In this document: in pieces, positions 26,238-38,606 of the stretch | Position numbering within the stretch: position 1 is the stretch's first letter | How the letters are laid out: each line of letters begins with the position of its first letter | Assembly (NCBI GenBank): GCA_038501195.1 | Contig: JBBPUQ010000004.1 | Location: 1,674,001-1,738,000, forward strand | Direction: 5' to 3' | DNA length: 64,000 bases | Source: Nemania diffusa | Taxonomy: Eukaryota > Ascomycota > Sordariomycetes > Xylariales > Xylariaceae | The notes under the pieces: generated by a model | What the model was told of the DNA's origin: nothing | Seen by the model: only the letters and a program-made list of their open reading frames with translations | Databases searched by the model: none | Program-made: the position numbers and the translations under genes

Positions 26238-28093
26238 ACGTGAAGATGGAAACGAAGAATTGGAGTAGCAGGCATCTCAGAACTGGCCAGGGACGAAGAC
26301 GGAGGCATCCCAGCTGTTGAGAGGGTTTTATTCGGTATCAAGCCATAACTTTCGAGCATGAAGACCCCGACGTAATCTATTTATCCCGAGAGGACCTGCG
26401 GCTAGATACCTAGTATAGGGCATCTATCGAACTTAACTGGCTGCTGAGATAGGTTTTTAAATCCGGTAGTAGTCTTGGAGTTTGCGGGGAACCAAAAGTA
26501 ACAAGAAAGCTACTGCTCGGCTTCTTAGTTATTCTCAAGGATATTCCTGAAATTATTCCCATAGGTCTTTAAATTAGTATGCTAATTAGTATTTTAAAAT
26601 ACTGTAATGAGAAGCAATCGTATCTATGATCAGTCATTGTATATGTATACAGGTCTTGGATACAGAAGGATCCTTTTATCATTGCCCAAACTCTTAGGCA
26701 CGCCTAGATCTTTTTTAAAGTAAAACATGTAATAACGGCCGGCTTGCACAGCTGCATACACCCAATAAGAGTATAAATAGTGCTCGGATAATAGTTTTAT
26801 TTGGTGTAAACAGGCGTGCGAGCCGGCCGCATTATTCTTCTTTTTAGGTCACGGCCTAAAGGGATACCTACAATCAGTATGCAAGTTAAATGCTGTTACT
26901 CACGGGTTCACTTTGCACGTAAGCTCGCCTCTTTCAAGCAACAACCTTACTATTCAACTACCTAGGTACCTTTAGGTATTCCTTAATAAGGCAATTATTA
27001 GCTCCGGTTATGGTGGATACCGGTATTCCCGCGTGGCAGTTACCTTGCGGCACACCTACGGCAGGTAACGATTCCGTTTGTATTAGGTAGCAGGCAAGGC
27101 AAGACATCACCGGGAAGTATCATGCCGTGAGGGAGGTAGGTATATTTGTTATGAACTACCTATCCCGAGTGAAACAGATATGTAATATTCCAAATCCTAA
27201 GTTGTTGCCAAAGACTTGCTTAAGGGGTCTCAGCCACCGCCTGCGACAACAGCAACGTGGACAGCGCGGCTCGGTTTTCCACGCCAGCCCAGGTGGGAGA
27301 ATCAGCATACCTTAGGTACCTAAGGGATGGTATAATACAGTTTACTACAGTGCATGATATGGAGTAGTGCCGCCTATAAATCGCCCTGCAACACTGTATG
27401 TGAACTGTGCAGTGGGAGGCAACCAATTCACATGGGAGCCCAAATGGTGGTTAGTTTCAGCAAGCTGCTGGATGCTGAGGTGAAATGAGGCTATGCAGTG
27501 ACACTAGCCCCACATTGCCTCCCGATGCCACCTATCATGCGACCATCATGACTAGCCTTCGGAGGCGATTTCCTTCATCACTAGATCTGGAACATTTCCA
27601 ATAACTCGACATCTAGGTAGACAACTCTGCTCGATGGTATATAATTTATTTAATCGCAAGCTACATAGACTACCTACCTAAGTTCAAAACCTTTCTCAAT
27701 AAATTGTGTCCATCTGCAGCCACTATCCCTTAGGTACCTACATCAACTGAATACGCATAGGCGCCTACTATTGGCTTGGTATTTATAGCGCCGCTAATAA
27801 TACCTTATACCTACCCCTATCAACCCCTCATTCTCTTTACACGACATCCGACCCCAAACATCCCCCACTATCCAAGAGGTATCCATCTATCGACAGTAGG
27901 CAGATAGATACCTACTACGTACTCTGCGCACCCATCAATCCCACTATAAGCACAAGTCCAATCACATTCCGTGCATCCTTTCATCTAACATCTTACCCTA
28001 CACATAAAATCTCACCTACTTCACTCTCACAAATCCCTACTCTCTATACCTACGTAGAGGGCGTGGGTACTAGCACTACCTCAATCACCACGC
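26238..28093. other. intergenic with fold-back element and CCTAGG motifs
   Basis: AT-rich up to about 27 kb. It contains the 106-bp hairpin listed separately, a perfect 16-bp palindrome CCTTAGGTACCTAAGG at 27310-27325, and further copies of the CCTAGGT-type motif (26959, 27673, 27730). From about 27800 it becomes pyrimidine-rich, as expected of the promoter/leader of the WW-domain gene. Confidence 0.55.
26731..26836. repeat. 106-bp fold-back (hairpin) element
   Basis: The left arm (26731-26774) and the reverse complement of the right arm (26791-26836) can be aligned over about 46 positions with eight mismatches and one 2-nt gap. Both carry the core CGGCCGGCT.GCAC..CTG..TACACC.AATAA. A 16-nt loop separates them, so almost the whole element is one hairpin. 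No clear target-site duplication flanks it. It may be a miniature inverted-repeat element or a hairpin RNA locus. Confidence 0.75.
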
Positions 28094-29145
28094 ATGGCCG
28101 ATTTCGACGCTCCCCAGGGCCCTCCGCCGCCCAAGGTCCCGGAGGGCTGGGTCGCACGTTGGAATGCTCAGTACAACGAATGGTAAGTCTTCCCCAGGAG
28201 CTTCAAATCAATGCCCCACGTCTGTGTCTCTGCTTTTCCAACCGTCGCAACTAACTAACACACTCGCCTACCAGGTTCTACGTCAACACATACACCAAGA
28301 AGTCACAATGGGATAAGCCCACCGCCCCGGCTGTGGACCCGAACTCCGACTCCCCCGCCGGCCCACCACCAGGCTACTCCGCCGGCTCCAACAACAACAA
28401 TTATAGCGATACGAAAACCAACCCCTTCGCCAACGACTCGTACGGCAACCGGGGTAGTGGGTCGGGATCTCGCCCCGACGAGGACGCGGACGCGCGCCTC
28501 GCGCGCCAGCTCCAGGAGGAGGAGAACGCGCGCTCCCGCGGCAGCGGCGGCGCCGCCTCGTCGTACATGAACACCCCCGCCGGCGGTAGCGGCAGCGGCA
28601 GCAGCAGCCCCTTCCCCGACCAGCTGCCCCCGCGCTCGGCTGGGGGCGGCGGCAACTCCGACAAGGCCAAAGGCCTCCTGGGCAAGTTCTTCGGCAGCAA
28701 GAACAAGCAGCACGACTCGTACGGCGGCGGCGGCGGATATGGCGGGTATCCCAGCCAGTCGCCGCAGCAGCAGGGCTACGGGTACGGCAGCCCGCCGCCG
28801 CAGCAGGGGTACTACGGCGGTGGTCCCCCGCCCGGGCAGTACGGCGGCGGGTACGGACAGCCTCCCCCGGGCGCCTACGGCGGCGGCTATGGCCAGCCAG
28901 GGCCCTATGGTGGTGGCGGCTATGGGCAGCAGCAGTACGGTGGTGGCTACGCCCAGCAGCAGCCCCCTCGGAAATCTGGTGGTGGTCTGGGCACGGCGGG
29001 TGGCGCGGCGCTTGGTCTTGGTGCTGGTCTTATCGGTGGCGCGTTGATCGCTGACGCTATCGACGATCACGAGCAGGATGCGTATAACGATGGTTATAAC
29101 GACGGCCAGGACGGCGGAGACTACGATGGCGGTGGCGATTTCTAG
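28094..29145 (+). CDS. WW-domain protein with Gly/Tyr/Pro-rich repeats and glycine zipper
   Basis: Two exons are inferred, 28094-28182 and 28275-29145 (319 aa); the 92-bp intron (GTAAGT..CCAG) splits a codon inside the WW domain. The WW domain spans about residues 16-45, with the signature Trp at 19 and Trp at 42 and the terminal Pro; such domains bind Pro-rich peptides. It is followed by a charged DEDADARLARQLQEEENAR segment that resembles a short ubiquitin-interacting or coiled motif. Next is a long low-complexity region of YGGG, PPPQQ and GYGQP repeats. A glycine-rich hydrophobic stretch (GGLGTAGGAALGLGAGLIGGALIADAI in parts) follows, then an acidic DDHEQDAYNDGYNDGQ tail. The function is not established. 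The GC content of exon 2 is far above its surroundings because of the Gly/Pro codons. Confidence 0.88.
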
Positions 29146-30698
29146 GGGGGGATGAAGTAACAACTTGCCAAAGGCCACCAAGAGTTGCGGCAATAAGTCA
29201 AACCCCATATCTACACATTAGAAGCATGAGGTTCGAAGGTGTGCGAAATATAAATCTTCGGGCCTATAGGGCGAGCATAAGGGGACCCTAGGAGAGGCTG
29301 CGGCTAGTACATGTGGCTACTGCTGATGGGAGACGAAAAGACCTAGGTCACGGCATGTCTGTGCTCACATACACGTATAAATTACACATGATAACAAGAA
29401 TGATGATTATGAGAAATATCCTCTCGTTTTCCGCGCTGTTGTTAGACCCTTGAGGTTAATTGGGGTCTAAACTTGTCATTCGTGAATTGCTTATAATGGC
29501 AACTTTCTAAGAAATGTCTTAAGTTCCAGACAGCAGAAATATGTTAAATTGGGGTCTCTATTTATAGTATGCACCCAGGAGCATGGAGATGGTAGAAGCA
29601 TGCTGTGAAACGAGCAAGCTCGTGACAGCTTAGGTGTTTGTTTTGCTCATTTCGGAATTCGTTGTTGATCCGTTTCATTTAACCTTATTCATATAAGCCT
29701 TTTCACAAAAATGACGAGCTTGTGTTGAAGCCTTAATGGTGTGCTAATGTCGTTACTTAATACCATGGTATGAACTTCTGTTGGCCCGAGTTATTAATCT
29801 ATATATGGTTCATGACTTACAAACTGTGCTTCACCTTGGGCTTGTTTGCATTGTTTATGTTAAAGTACGCTGTCAAAACGTCCTGGTTTTGGTTGGAATT
29901 ATTAACGGAATCATAATGTATGACTACGTGAAATTGCCTACACTAGAGCATTGTTATCCTGGTGACGATTGCTTAAGCATTCAATTCACCTTTGAGTCGA
30001 GGAAAAGCAATAAGTTCTGTATCATCTCTTTTCTAAAAGCAGAGTACAAATGCATAATTGCCTTAAGGGCCAGAATGCTAATACGTTGTATATTGCTATT
30101 AAGGTTACTAACTCTTGTAGATAGCTGTGTTATGTTTAAGTCTATATTTACAGCAATTTTATTTCGGAATTGTAGGTAGCGACGCGAATAGCTGTGATAA
30201 AAGCGTTTTGATTTTTTTAAGATGTTTCTAGATTGCCTCACACCTGCCTGGGTATTAAAGGGGATACGAGTTACTAACACTGTGTAATCTATACCGGCCG
30301 TTAAAATAAAACCATATGTTATCCCAGCATGGTGGGTAAGTTTATCAGAGAAATAACTCCCGCAGCCAGGACTAGCAAACTGCTGGCTTGGGATATGTAA
30401 AGCATCACCAAGCCCCCTAGACTCTACTAGACTCCTTCTTACCTATCATAACTGGCGTCTCATGGCTTAAAAGCCCTCTATAGCCGCTGAGAATATCGTT
30501 TATCATTGCCCTAGGGGTGTATGATCTATTTGTTAGATGTCCAAACTACACCCGTTGTTGACTGCTGGGAATTATCTAGTTTTTCTGCACACATATCCTA
30601 GACGGCTTTGTTAGTGCTCCGTCAATGCTCTCATGAAGACATACTCTTATCCCATAATCTAATAAACATATTTTCTAATTCACAAGTGAGTATAACTT
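29146..30698. other. AT-rich intergenic region
   Basis: This lies between the WW gene (+) and EMC7 (-), so it is convergent. Frames at 29781-30179 (+) and 29981-30280 (-) have no credible start or domain and look like chance in AT-rich DNA, or a very decayed repeat. Confidence 0.5.
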
Positions 30699-31645
30699 TC
30701 ACCTCTTGCCACCTTTCTTTCCACCGTTCCCGGATCCACCATTCCCGGAATTCGTGGCCGATTCCTCCTTGCTACCGCCCCCCTGGCCGGCTAAGAAGCC
30801 CGCCATATCGAAGTTGCCCATGGCGCTATTACCGGACTGTCCACCGGACATTATACTGTTCATCGGGTTCTTCTTGGATTGCTCTTCGAACTCGGCGCGC
30901 ATCTCGGGGTCCACTGTTGGGAAAAGGGGGACATGTTAGTACAGAGGCGACACATATGACCCGGCAATGGGTGAGAGGGTGAAGACGTACTGTTCTCGAC
31001 GAGCTTGGGCATGCCGACGAAGAGGGCCAAGCTGACCAGGCCCATGAGGATCATGGGGTTCTTGAGAATGCTCAGGATGCTGACTGTGGGCAGATTGGTA
31101 GTTAGCTTCGTGGCTATTCTTCCTCGCCTCGTACAAACGTAGATATAAAGAGGGGAAGGTAACGTACAAGAGCCACGCTCAGTATAATAAACCTTAGACC
31201 CCAAGGCCTTAACAGGAAACGCCCCGCCGACGGTAGCAGGCCGGATCTCCTCGCCCTTGTTCTCCCAGTCGTTCCCGCGGAACGTCTCCCAGACCCTAAG
31301 ACTCACATCCCCGCCGACGCCGTCGCCGTCGTCGCCAGCGGTCACGGAGAGGACGTCGACGCGCAGGGGCGCGAAGCCGTGCGTCGCGGCGTGCACGTCG
31401 CCTAGATACGAGCCGGGCGTCACGTTGCGGAAGACGAAGGTGTTGGCCGTGGTCAGGGGCGCCGCGTACGAGGCGCCGAGGGCGGTCAGCGTGGCGTGCG
31501 TCGAGGGCGGCAGGGCGGCCGGGTTCGGGATCTGCGGCGACGGCGGGATGCTGAAGGTCACTGTTGCGGCGGAGGCGGGAGAGAGGAGGAGGGCTAGGGC
31601 CTGCAGGCCGATGGCCAGTGGGATTGTTGGTATTGGCGGTAGCAT
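30699..31645 (-). CDS. EMC7: ER membrane protein complex subunit 7 (EMC7)
   Basis: EMC7 is a single-pass luminal-facing subunit of the ER membrane insertase complex EMC. Three exons are inferred: 31645-31168, 31083-30991 and 30913-30699 (261 aa). The introns are 84 and 77 bp and both have GTACGT donors. A signal peptide covers about residues 1-27 (cleavage near SPASA). A beta-sandwich DUF2012-type luminal domain follows (FRNVTPGSYLGDVHAATHGFAP). The TM segment is in FSILSILKNPMILMGLVSLALFVGMP, and then comes VENMDPEMRAEFEEQ, a highly typical EMC7 signature. The C-terminal tail is Gly/Ser/Lys-rich and cytosolic. All junctions are in frame and supported by conserved sequence. Confidence 0.94.
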
Positions 31646-33442
31646 TTTGCGATATCTAGTTTTATTTTTCTTGTTTGGCGAGGATTGGTGATGGGGGCGT
31701 CGGCGGTAATGTGAGGTGAGAAGTTATTGACTTTGATATCGAGTTCTGGTGGATGTGACAATGATGCAAAGTGTATATCTTGGGCTCTTCTGCGACAGGG
31801 GTGCTTTGACCAATAGCGCTCACGCTTTCCCACTTCCTCATTTACTTCCACCAAGACAGAATACCTGCCGAATACTAGACACTATATACACAACGCTACA
31901 TCTACCATATAATTAAAAAACTTCTAATCGTTATATTTCAATGATTTCAATGTAAACTTTATGTATTTAAGTATACCTTTCTCAAGAGCTTGGCTTATAG
32001 AGGGGTTAGACTACCTACCGAGTATGAGAGAATATAGCTACGCATATAGTGAAATCTAGGCCGGGCTTGTCTGCCATTGCTGCTGTTGATAATCCGATTG
32101 ATTTGTCGTAGAGCTCGAGCTGTCGACCAGCTCATTTGATCCCACCACATACATAGCGTCAACGTGCCAAGAAATCACACACACCCTATAATACATCTGA
32201 GTGCTACTATTTCAAAGACGAACCAACTAGTCAAATAAAGTTGGAAAATTAATGTGCGAATATAATCGAATAACAGGAAGAAAGGCGATTATATTTATAT
32301 ACATGACATACTATAAATCGTAGTTACAAGCTAAATATTTTAGGATTGTTGTTGTACTAGGTAGTTTACAACTCTTGTATCATGTTTTTGCTTAGTATAA
32401 CATATGTGACAACTTTTAACTCTATATTTATATTAAAGTTGGTATCGATGTAACCATCTAGTGTCTGCCTATGATACAAATGATCATTTGTCACTTTTCT
32501 CTTCAACTTTATTTAGCTGTTTGGTAAGCCTTTGAAATAGTCGCACTTAGGTGTACTATGGTACTAAGTAGTAATAGCTCAGCAAGCTCAACTTGCTTAC
32601 ACAGCTTGCCCCGATATTTAGGCCCATCTCAATAATAATTGGCGATGTCAATATTTCTCGGCGCAGATCTTTGACATCATCATCTAGATACGCGGGGGAC
32701 GATCGATCTACAGCGTCTTGCCTATCAATTGGAGGTTACCGGGTAAGTGGCCCGTCGAGCTGATATAATCTATCTTCTGCAACTAGACCAAGACCAAGAT
32801 CGCGGCTCCAGCCTTGTATTGAATACTTAGGTGCGGATCGATTACCTATGTGGCGCAGATCGCCGCTCTCTAAGGACCTGTGTATATGTCGTCGATGACG
32901 GGTTACATCGAAATGGACCTGAAGCTCATCGCTGTAGAATTTGGAGGGATTGAAGATCAGTTGCACTACTGGAGGTTGTAAGTCGTGTTTCCGCGCTTTG
33001 AGCGCAGGGAATGGCATGAACCACGTCAAAATTGTAGCAAACATGTTAAGCATTAGGTCGAGAAAAAAAGTCCTAGGCGTGATTCGAGTTGAAGTAGGCG
33101 GTTCTAACCCACGACTCACAACTAGCGACTAGCCGTCGACAACGATATTCATATGCAGCCTTGCGACGGAGTGCTTTCGAGACACCTACGTCTTATTGCT
33201 GTAGATATTTTTAATAGGCGCCTGCTCGCGCCCGCTCCGAGCAGCGCCTCTGCCGTCAAGCATATTCAAGGTGTTTGTCCCCGTGGGTACCGGTAGGACA
33301 CGTTCCCGCGCCATCGATGGCCACATTGGGAAAATTGTGCTTTGGTCATGTTAGGTCTGCTTAGGAGCGCGCCCTCAGTGCCTTAGTTTAGGTATCTACC
33401 CGGTCGCGCGGGCACGTGTTTCAAAGCACGGTTTTATTCCTA

Positions 33443-33712
33443 CTTAGTCAGAAACAGCAGCCCTACATGTATGTAGGGTTCGATACCCCGGACACGAAGA
33501 ATTCACGGGATCTGGAAATTAGCTCGCGACCCCTGGCACCAACCGACTGGCAAGAGTGGCTGTGCACAAAGGTCCATGTTAGGGATGATCCTAAGCTCTT
33601 CGCCGACTCAATGTTTCGCTGGAAGCTGGAAACATTGCGCGAGATGGTGTCAGGGAGGAAGAATGCTCGTCCCAGCCTCTCTCCTACGTCCGAGTCAAGT
33701 GTCACGGGTTAG
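33443..33712 (+). pseudogene. possible gene fragment of unknown family
   Basis: The frame from just after a TACTTAG acceptor-like site (about 33448) to the stop at 33710-33712 encodes about 88 residues with a coding-like composition. Examples are VGFDTPDTKNSRDLEISSRP, DWQEWLCTKVHVRDDPK and MFRWKLETLREMVSG. No ATG precedes it in frame at a sensible place and no other exon was found. I read it as a possible relic or terminal exon; the family is not recognised. Confidence 0.25.
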
Positions 33713-35453
33713 TGCTAACTCCGAGATGTAGAACGAGGGGTGGATATTTTGGATGTATTCTGCGATAGAATTCCATTGACGCTGCGCCGCCGAAGCCAGC
33801 AAGCAGGCTAGCTCAATCTTGCCAAGTCCTGCCCTTCTCACGAGACGGCGCTTTTAACGGAATGCACTAAGAGTATACATAAGTTCCTCATATACGAGAA
33901 GAGGCCTCTCCACGTTTTCGACAATCTCACGCGCATGACCTGCTCATTAGTGAAATAGTGGCGGAGCACGAAATTTGGCGTGTTATTGCATGTATGTGCT
34001 TACAGAATACGGCAGTTCGATTCAGTGTAAGTATACAGAGTAGACGCTTGTGCGATGTAGCCTGACGGGTAGATAGTTTGTCTGCACGTGGGGGACCGGG
34101 ACATGGATTATTGGATGAAGATGCAAGCGACCTCAAATTGACGAGTAAGGGATACGGCGTATCAGCCTTTATTATGGATGCGCGCTTATTGACGATAGCT
34201 TCACTGGCTCGGAGTGGTCTGTTGTTTTGATGACAGGTAGCATGGCCGTTGCTGGTCTAGACTACTTACCCACCCAGGTAGTTAGCTGCTTAGCACGATA
34301 GCTTCACCGTGTTGTGTCTCGTTTGTGGCTGCCTACAGTAGCACGTAGCTGACCGATTACTAGTACAACCTTATAAAATTTTGATGGCTCGTTGGCGCTG
34401 GCAGGGTAGCCACCGGGATGACGTGATTCTGAGTGGCCTTCCAAATATCGATATACGAAAGGGATTCAGCCACCTGGGACAACTATCTCTGACCCAGTGA
34501 GGCTACTAATATAACTGCGATCTGAAGCAAGCCGGCTTTCTACAGTAGCTCCTAATTGAGTTCGGGAGAATGATCGAAGTGGGGTTTTACGTTAGGTAAG
34601 TAGACGGGCATATTGGTGTAACCGCATACCTGCCTGGTAGGTAATAGGGCAGTGTCGAGTTGATCACTGAGACAAAGGAGGAAACCACTTGGAAAGCTTC
34701 CCTCCTTGACCCACACATAGAATATCTACCCAGGGTAGGTACTGTAAGTTCCAATCAGTGGATGGGGACAAGGATAATTGGAGATCAAATCACAGCAAAA
34801 CCAATAGATAGGCACGGCGGTGCTCCGCTCCGGACAGCGCGTTAGACAGGTAAGCACTTACCAAAGTAGACTCCCTCACCAATAATGCGCGGGCCCCATG
34901 CCTGCATCATTTTTAGAATCAGGAAATAAAGCTAAGAACAAGAACGAGAGTGATAACAAGATGTGATATCGAATATATGATACGAGTAAGGTATGCATGA
35001 ATGTATGTTTTTTAATCTATTCTTAACGGTCTGATGGAAGTAGGTACTTAGACATAGTATAATATGTATACTTGTATCTACGTACATATGCGTAGAGGTA
35101 GGGACGGTACCTGTTTGTGTAAGTATACCTGGTACAGGCACAACGGCTGAACAACGTGTTCTGCTGGTCCCGTTGGTTTGGTTTTAAAGGTTCAACCATC
35201 GCAGGAAAGAACCCAGGTAGGTTAGCCTGTGTACAGAATACCCTTATCTAGCCTCTGCCCCTAGTCTCCCTACCCAGGAGCTAGATACCTGACTACCTGA
35301 CGCTCCCTGGCGCAGGGTACATGTTACAGATGCGCGCCCCCTCGCATCGTCACATAACCATCAGTCTAGCCCTTGGACCGAACTCAATTGATAAGGCAGG
35401 CGAACGGCGGGCGAGTATTCTGTACAATGCTGTATCCGCTACTACTCTGTACT

Positions 35454-35475
35454 CTATGTATATGTATATGTATAT
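35454..35475. repeat. TATGTA microsatellite
   Basis: About three to four copies of a six-base TATGTA unit, in gene-free sequence about 520 bp upstream of the esterase start codon. Confidence 0.7.
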
Positions 35476-35996
35476 GACAGCATATTATCTCACTACGGGC
35501 CTTTTGGTTGTCAGCTTGTGCTAGAGCTATTTACTATTTTGTTTCTTTCTTCCCTCTTTTTTTCTAAGTTTCTTTACAAGAACTGCCTTGTCCCCCTTTC
35601 AATAAATATTTCTATTATTAGGTTCGGCTTTAAAAAGGATCAAGTGAAGAACGACAAAAAGAAGAAACAACCCGTCGAAGCGGTTTGGGTCTCCAACACA
35701 TCAAGAAAAAAAAGAGCGTTGGATCTTCGAAACCAAGAGATCTCGAAAGCTCGGCGCAGGATTTCAGGTACGCAGTATAGAATCTCAGCAGCGCCAAGAG
35801 TTCTGCTCTCAAGATCGGATTTGGGGCGAGCGCCAAGCTTCTCGCCTCTCTAAATAGGTAAGTATTCTGTGGCTAGAACCCGAGAACCTGAGAACACCCC
35901 CCCAAGAAGCGGCGTCCTGCCAAGACGTTCCCCAACGCTAAGACGTCCTTAAGGTTCAAGCACCCTTTTACAGGGCTAGCTGACCGGCCGGTCGGC

Positions 35997-38606
35997 ATGA
36001 AGCTTGCGCCGCAGCTCAAGCTGCCATCATGGCCACCGCGCGTCCTCTTCCCTCACCGTGGTTCTCAAGGTGACAGTAAAGACGATGGCAACAGTACCAG
36101 CAGCAGTAGCAACAGCATTACCAAAGAAATCGACCCGGAAGCCATTAAATCTTCCGATATGTTTGGGTCCGAGCCATCCTACCAGAGGCTAGAGTCGTCC
36201 GAGGCAGCACCACCAGCGCCTATCTCCAGATTTAGGCGGCGACCCGTCCGCTGGCTTCTGGCCGGTGTTGTCGTCTTAGGGACCGTGGCCATCATCCTGC
36301 TCTCCACGCTGTTAACTCGCCATGCTGCCGGAGGGCTCGATACTCTCTTCAAGGTACGGTTTTATTTAATCTATTTCTATCTTGTTTAAGCTTGGTTTCC
36401 GGGCTCTAGCGAGTCTACGCTACCTACTATCCTCACTCCGCTTTGTCGTTGGCCGAGGCACCCTGCGAGTAATAAGTGCGCAATGCGGGACGAATTGCCG
36501 ATTAGTCGTAATGAAACTGCCGATGCTTCCTCAATTCTGGCTGCCACCCTCTCACTACTGTAGACATTTCAACCCTTTCTTCCTCCCTCCTCTCCTCTCC
36601 TGTGACGTTGCATCCTCCTTTTTCAACTGCTCCTCGTCATCTTGCACGTCACTAGAGACTGGCCATCAACATCCTATCATCTCGCCGTCATTTGAAAGCT
36701 GACCCAATGGCACAGAAAACATGCAACATCACTCTAGCCCAGGGTAATTACCTCGGCCAGGTCATCGGCCCCAGCACTTCTTCGCCGCGCGCTGTCCAGG
36801 CGTTCCTGGGCGTTCCGTATGCCGATACTACTGCTGGGAAGAACCGGTTCCAGCCACCGAAGGCTGTTACCACCCGCGCCGAATCTGGTGTTGTCACCAA
36901 CGCTCTAAAGTTTGGGCAGATCTGTGCGCCGGGGAAAACCGGGATTTCTGGACATGGCGAGGATTGTCTTAACGCCAACATTTACCGCCCACACTTCGGC
37001 GATGACGCGGCATCAATTGCCGCCGAGGCGAAGCGACTCGGCGTGAATGCCACTAAGTTACCCGTCGTGATATATGTGCACGGTGGCGGATTCAACATGG
37101 GCAGCGGCAAGGAAAGGAACATGGCAAGCTTTGTAGCTTTTGCGGACTCGCCTATCGTCGGTATGAGCTTTAACTACCGTGTCGGCCCTCTCGGGTTTTT
37201 GCCGAGCAGTGTGACAGCTAAGCAGGGCTTACTGAACCTGGGCTTGAAGGACCAGCAGTTCTTTTTTGAGTGGGCAAGGAAGAACCTCCCCGACATTGGT
37301 GGTGACCCTGATAATGTCACAATAATGGGACTGAGTGCTGGTTCTCACTCTGTAAGTCATTCAATCCATTCGTTGCGTAGAACCTGTGTCGGTGTACTAT
37401 GAAGCTACCAAAGATCTGTGGCTAACGAGGAGTATATAGATCGGACACCACCTAATATCTTACTCGCCAGCGAACAAACTCATCTCCGGGCCTCCTCCCT
37501 TTCAAAAAGCTATAATCGAATCTGGTGGCTCAACTGCACGGGCTGTCTTCGTACCAAACCACCCTTTACACGAGCAACAATTTCAAGAATTCTTGACACA
37601 ATGCGGTATCAGCGGTGTGTCTGATGATGAACTCTTCGACAAGTTGCGTGATCTTTCATACTCAACTGTCGTGAGTGCATCGCAAGCGGTATGGAGAGCA
37701 TGGTCTCAGACGCTACGGTGGCCATTCCAGCCAGTCATTGATGGTCCAGGGGGCGTGGTCCCGAATCTGCCTATCATCTCTTGGCAGAAGGGCAACGTGC
37801 TCCGGATCCCCATACTAACAGGCTTTAACACCGACGAAGGCGCCATATTCGTTCCTGAAAACGAAAACCAGCCAACCGCCGTACGCGACCTCATAACATC
37901 CATCATTCCGGCGCTAAATGACACGGACATCGTCAAGCTCGACGAGTTGTACCCGAGTCTGAACACTACTGAAGGCAAGGCGCTATACGTCAATGCTAAG
38001 TCTACGGCGTTCGGCACTGAATTCTGGAGGCTTGATGATGCGTACGCGCATTACGCCTACATCTGCCCTGTTATGCAGACCGCGACGCTCGCCTCGACCG
38101 CACAAGGCGCTGCTCCCGTATATCTATACCATTTTGCTGCCCTGTCCGCAGAGTTCGGCGCGGCAGACCACGGTGACGAGACACCCATCGTGACCCATGA
38201 CATGAGCATCATCGGGAATTATCCAGGACTTATCGCGACTGCGGACGCTATGACAGGTGCCTGGACCCGGTTTGCAGCCACAGGAAATCCAAACCTGTCT
38301 CACTCGGGTGCCAAGGCTGCATTTACGTGGCCGCGTTACGTGAGCCCGTTCGACTCGACCTCAGGTAACTCGACCTCGAGTAACTCTACTATTGGTCGCC
38401 TCGCGCTGTTTGGCGAGGGCAACGACGAGCGGATGGGTTCTCGCGGTACACATAGTCGCGGCACCTCCGTAAAAAACATAGCCCTAACGAGCCGCGAGAA
38501 GGCCGAATGCGAGTACTGGTGGCCCCGCGTCATATATAGCGAGGGATGGGCTAACGGATCGACGACCTTCACGACAGAGAACGTCACTGTTAAGGCGAAG
38601 CTATAA
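35997..38606 (+). CDS. membrane-anchored type-B carboxylesterase/lipase
   Basis: This is an alpha/beta-hydrolase of the carboxylesterase type B family, predicted as a type II membrane protein with an extracytoplasmic catalytic domain. Exons are 35997-36353, 36716-37351 and 37440-38606 (719 aa). The 362-bp first intron is unusually long here, and its acceptor (GGCACAG) was chosen to enter the catalytic domain at KTCNITLAQG. A Ser/Asn-rich cytosolic part is followed by the TM anchor at about 86-107, just after RRRPVRW. The domain shows EDCLNANIY, YVHGGGF (oxyanion hole), nucleophile elbow GLSAGS (Ser about 326), acidic residue in GFNTDEGAIF and the catalytic His in ADHGDE. Position two of the elbow is Leu instead of the usual Glu. 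There are many N-glycosylation sequons near the C-terminus. The substrate is unknown. Confidence 0.9.

Larger units (their letters stand above)
31646..35996. other. 4.3-kb gene-poor region
   Basis: The EMC7 promoter lies at the left and the carboxylesterase leader at the right. In between there is AT-rich DNA with a perfect 16-bp palindrome ACAAATGATCATTTGT at 32476-32491, a GC-richer patch at 33150-33700 with one possible gene fragment, and a TATGTA repeat at about 35454-35475. Minus frame 32736-33119 lacks an ATG start and a domain. Confidence 0.5.

Noticed and set aside
28303..29208. 301-codon minus-strand frame opposite the WW protein gene
   Set aside because: Mirror of a GC-rich Gly/Pro repeat coding exon; the plus strand has the WW domain and proper splice sites.
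33080..33125. tRNA-like GGCGGTTCTAACCC segment
   Set aside because: Stem pairing and cloverleaf spacing fail on both strands.
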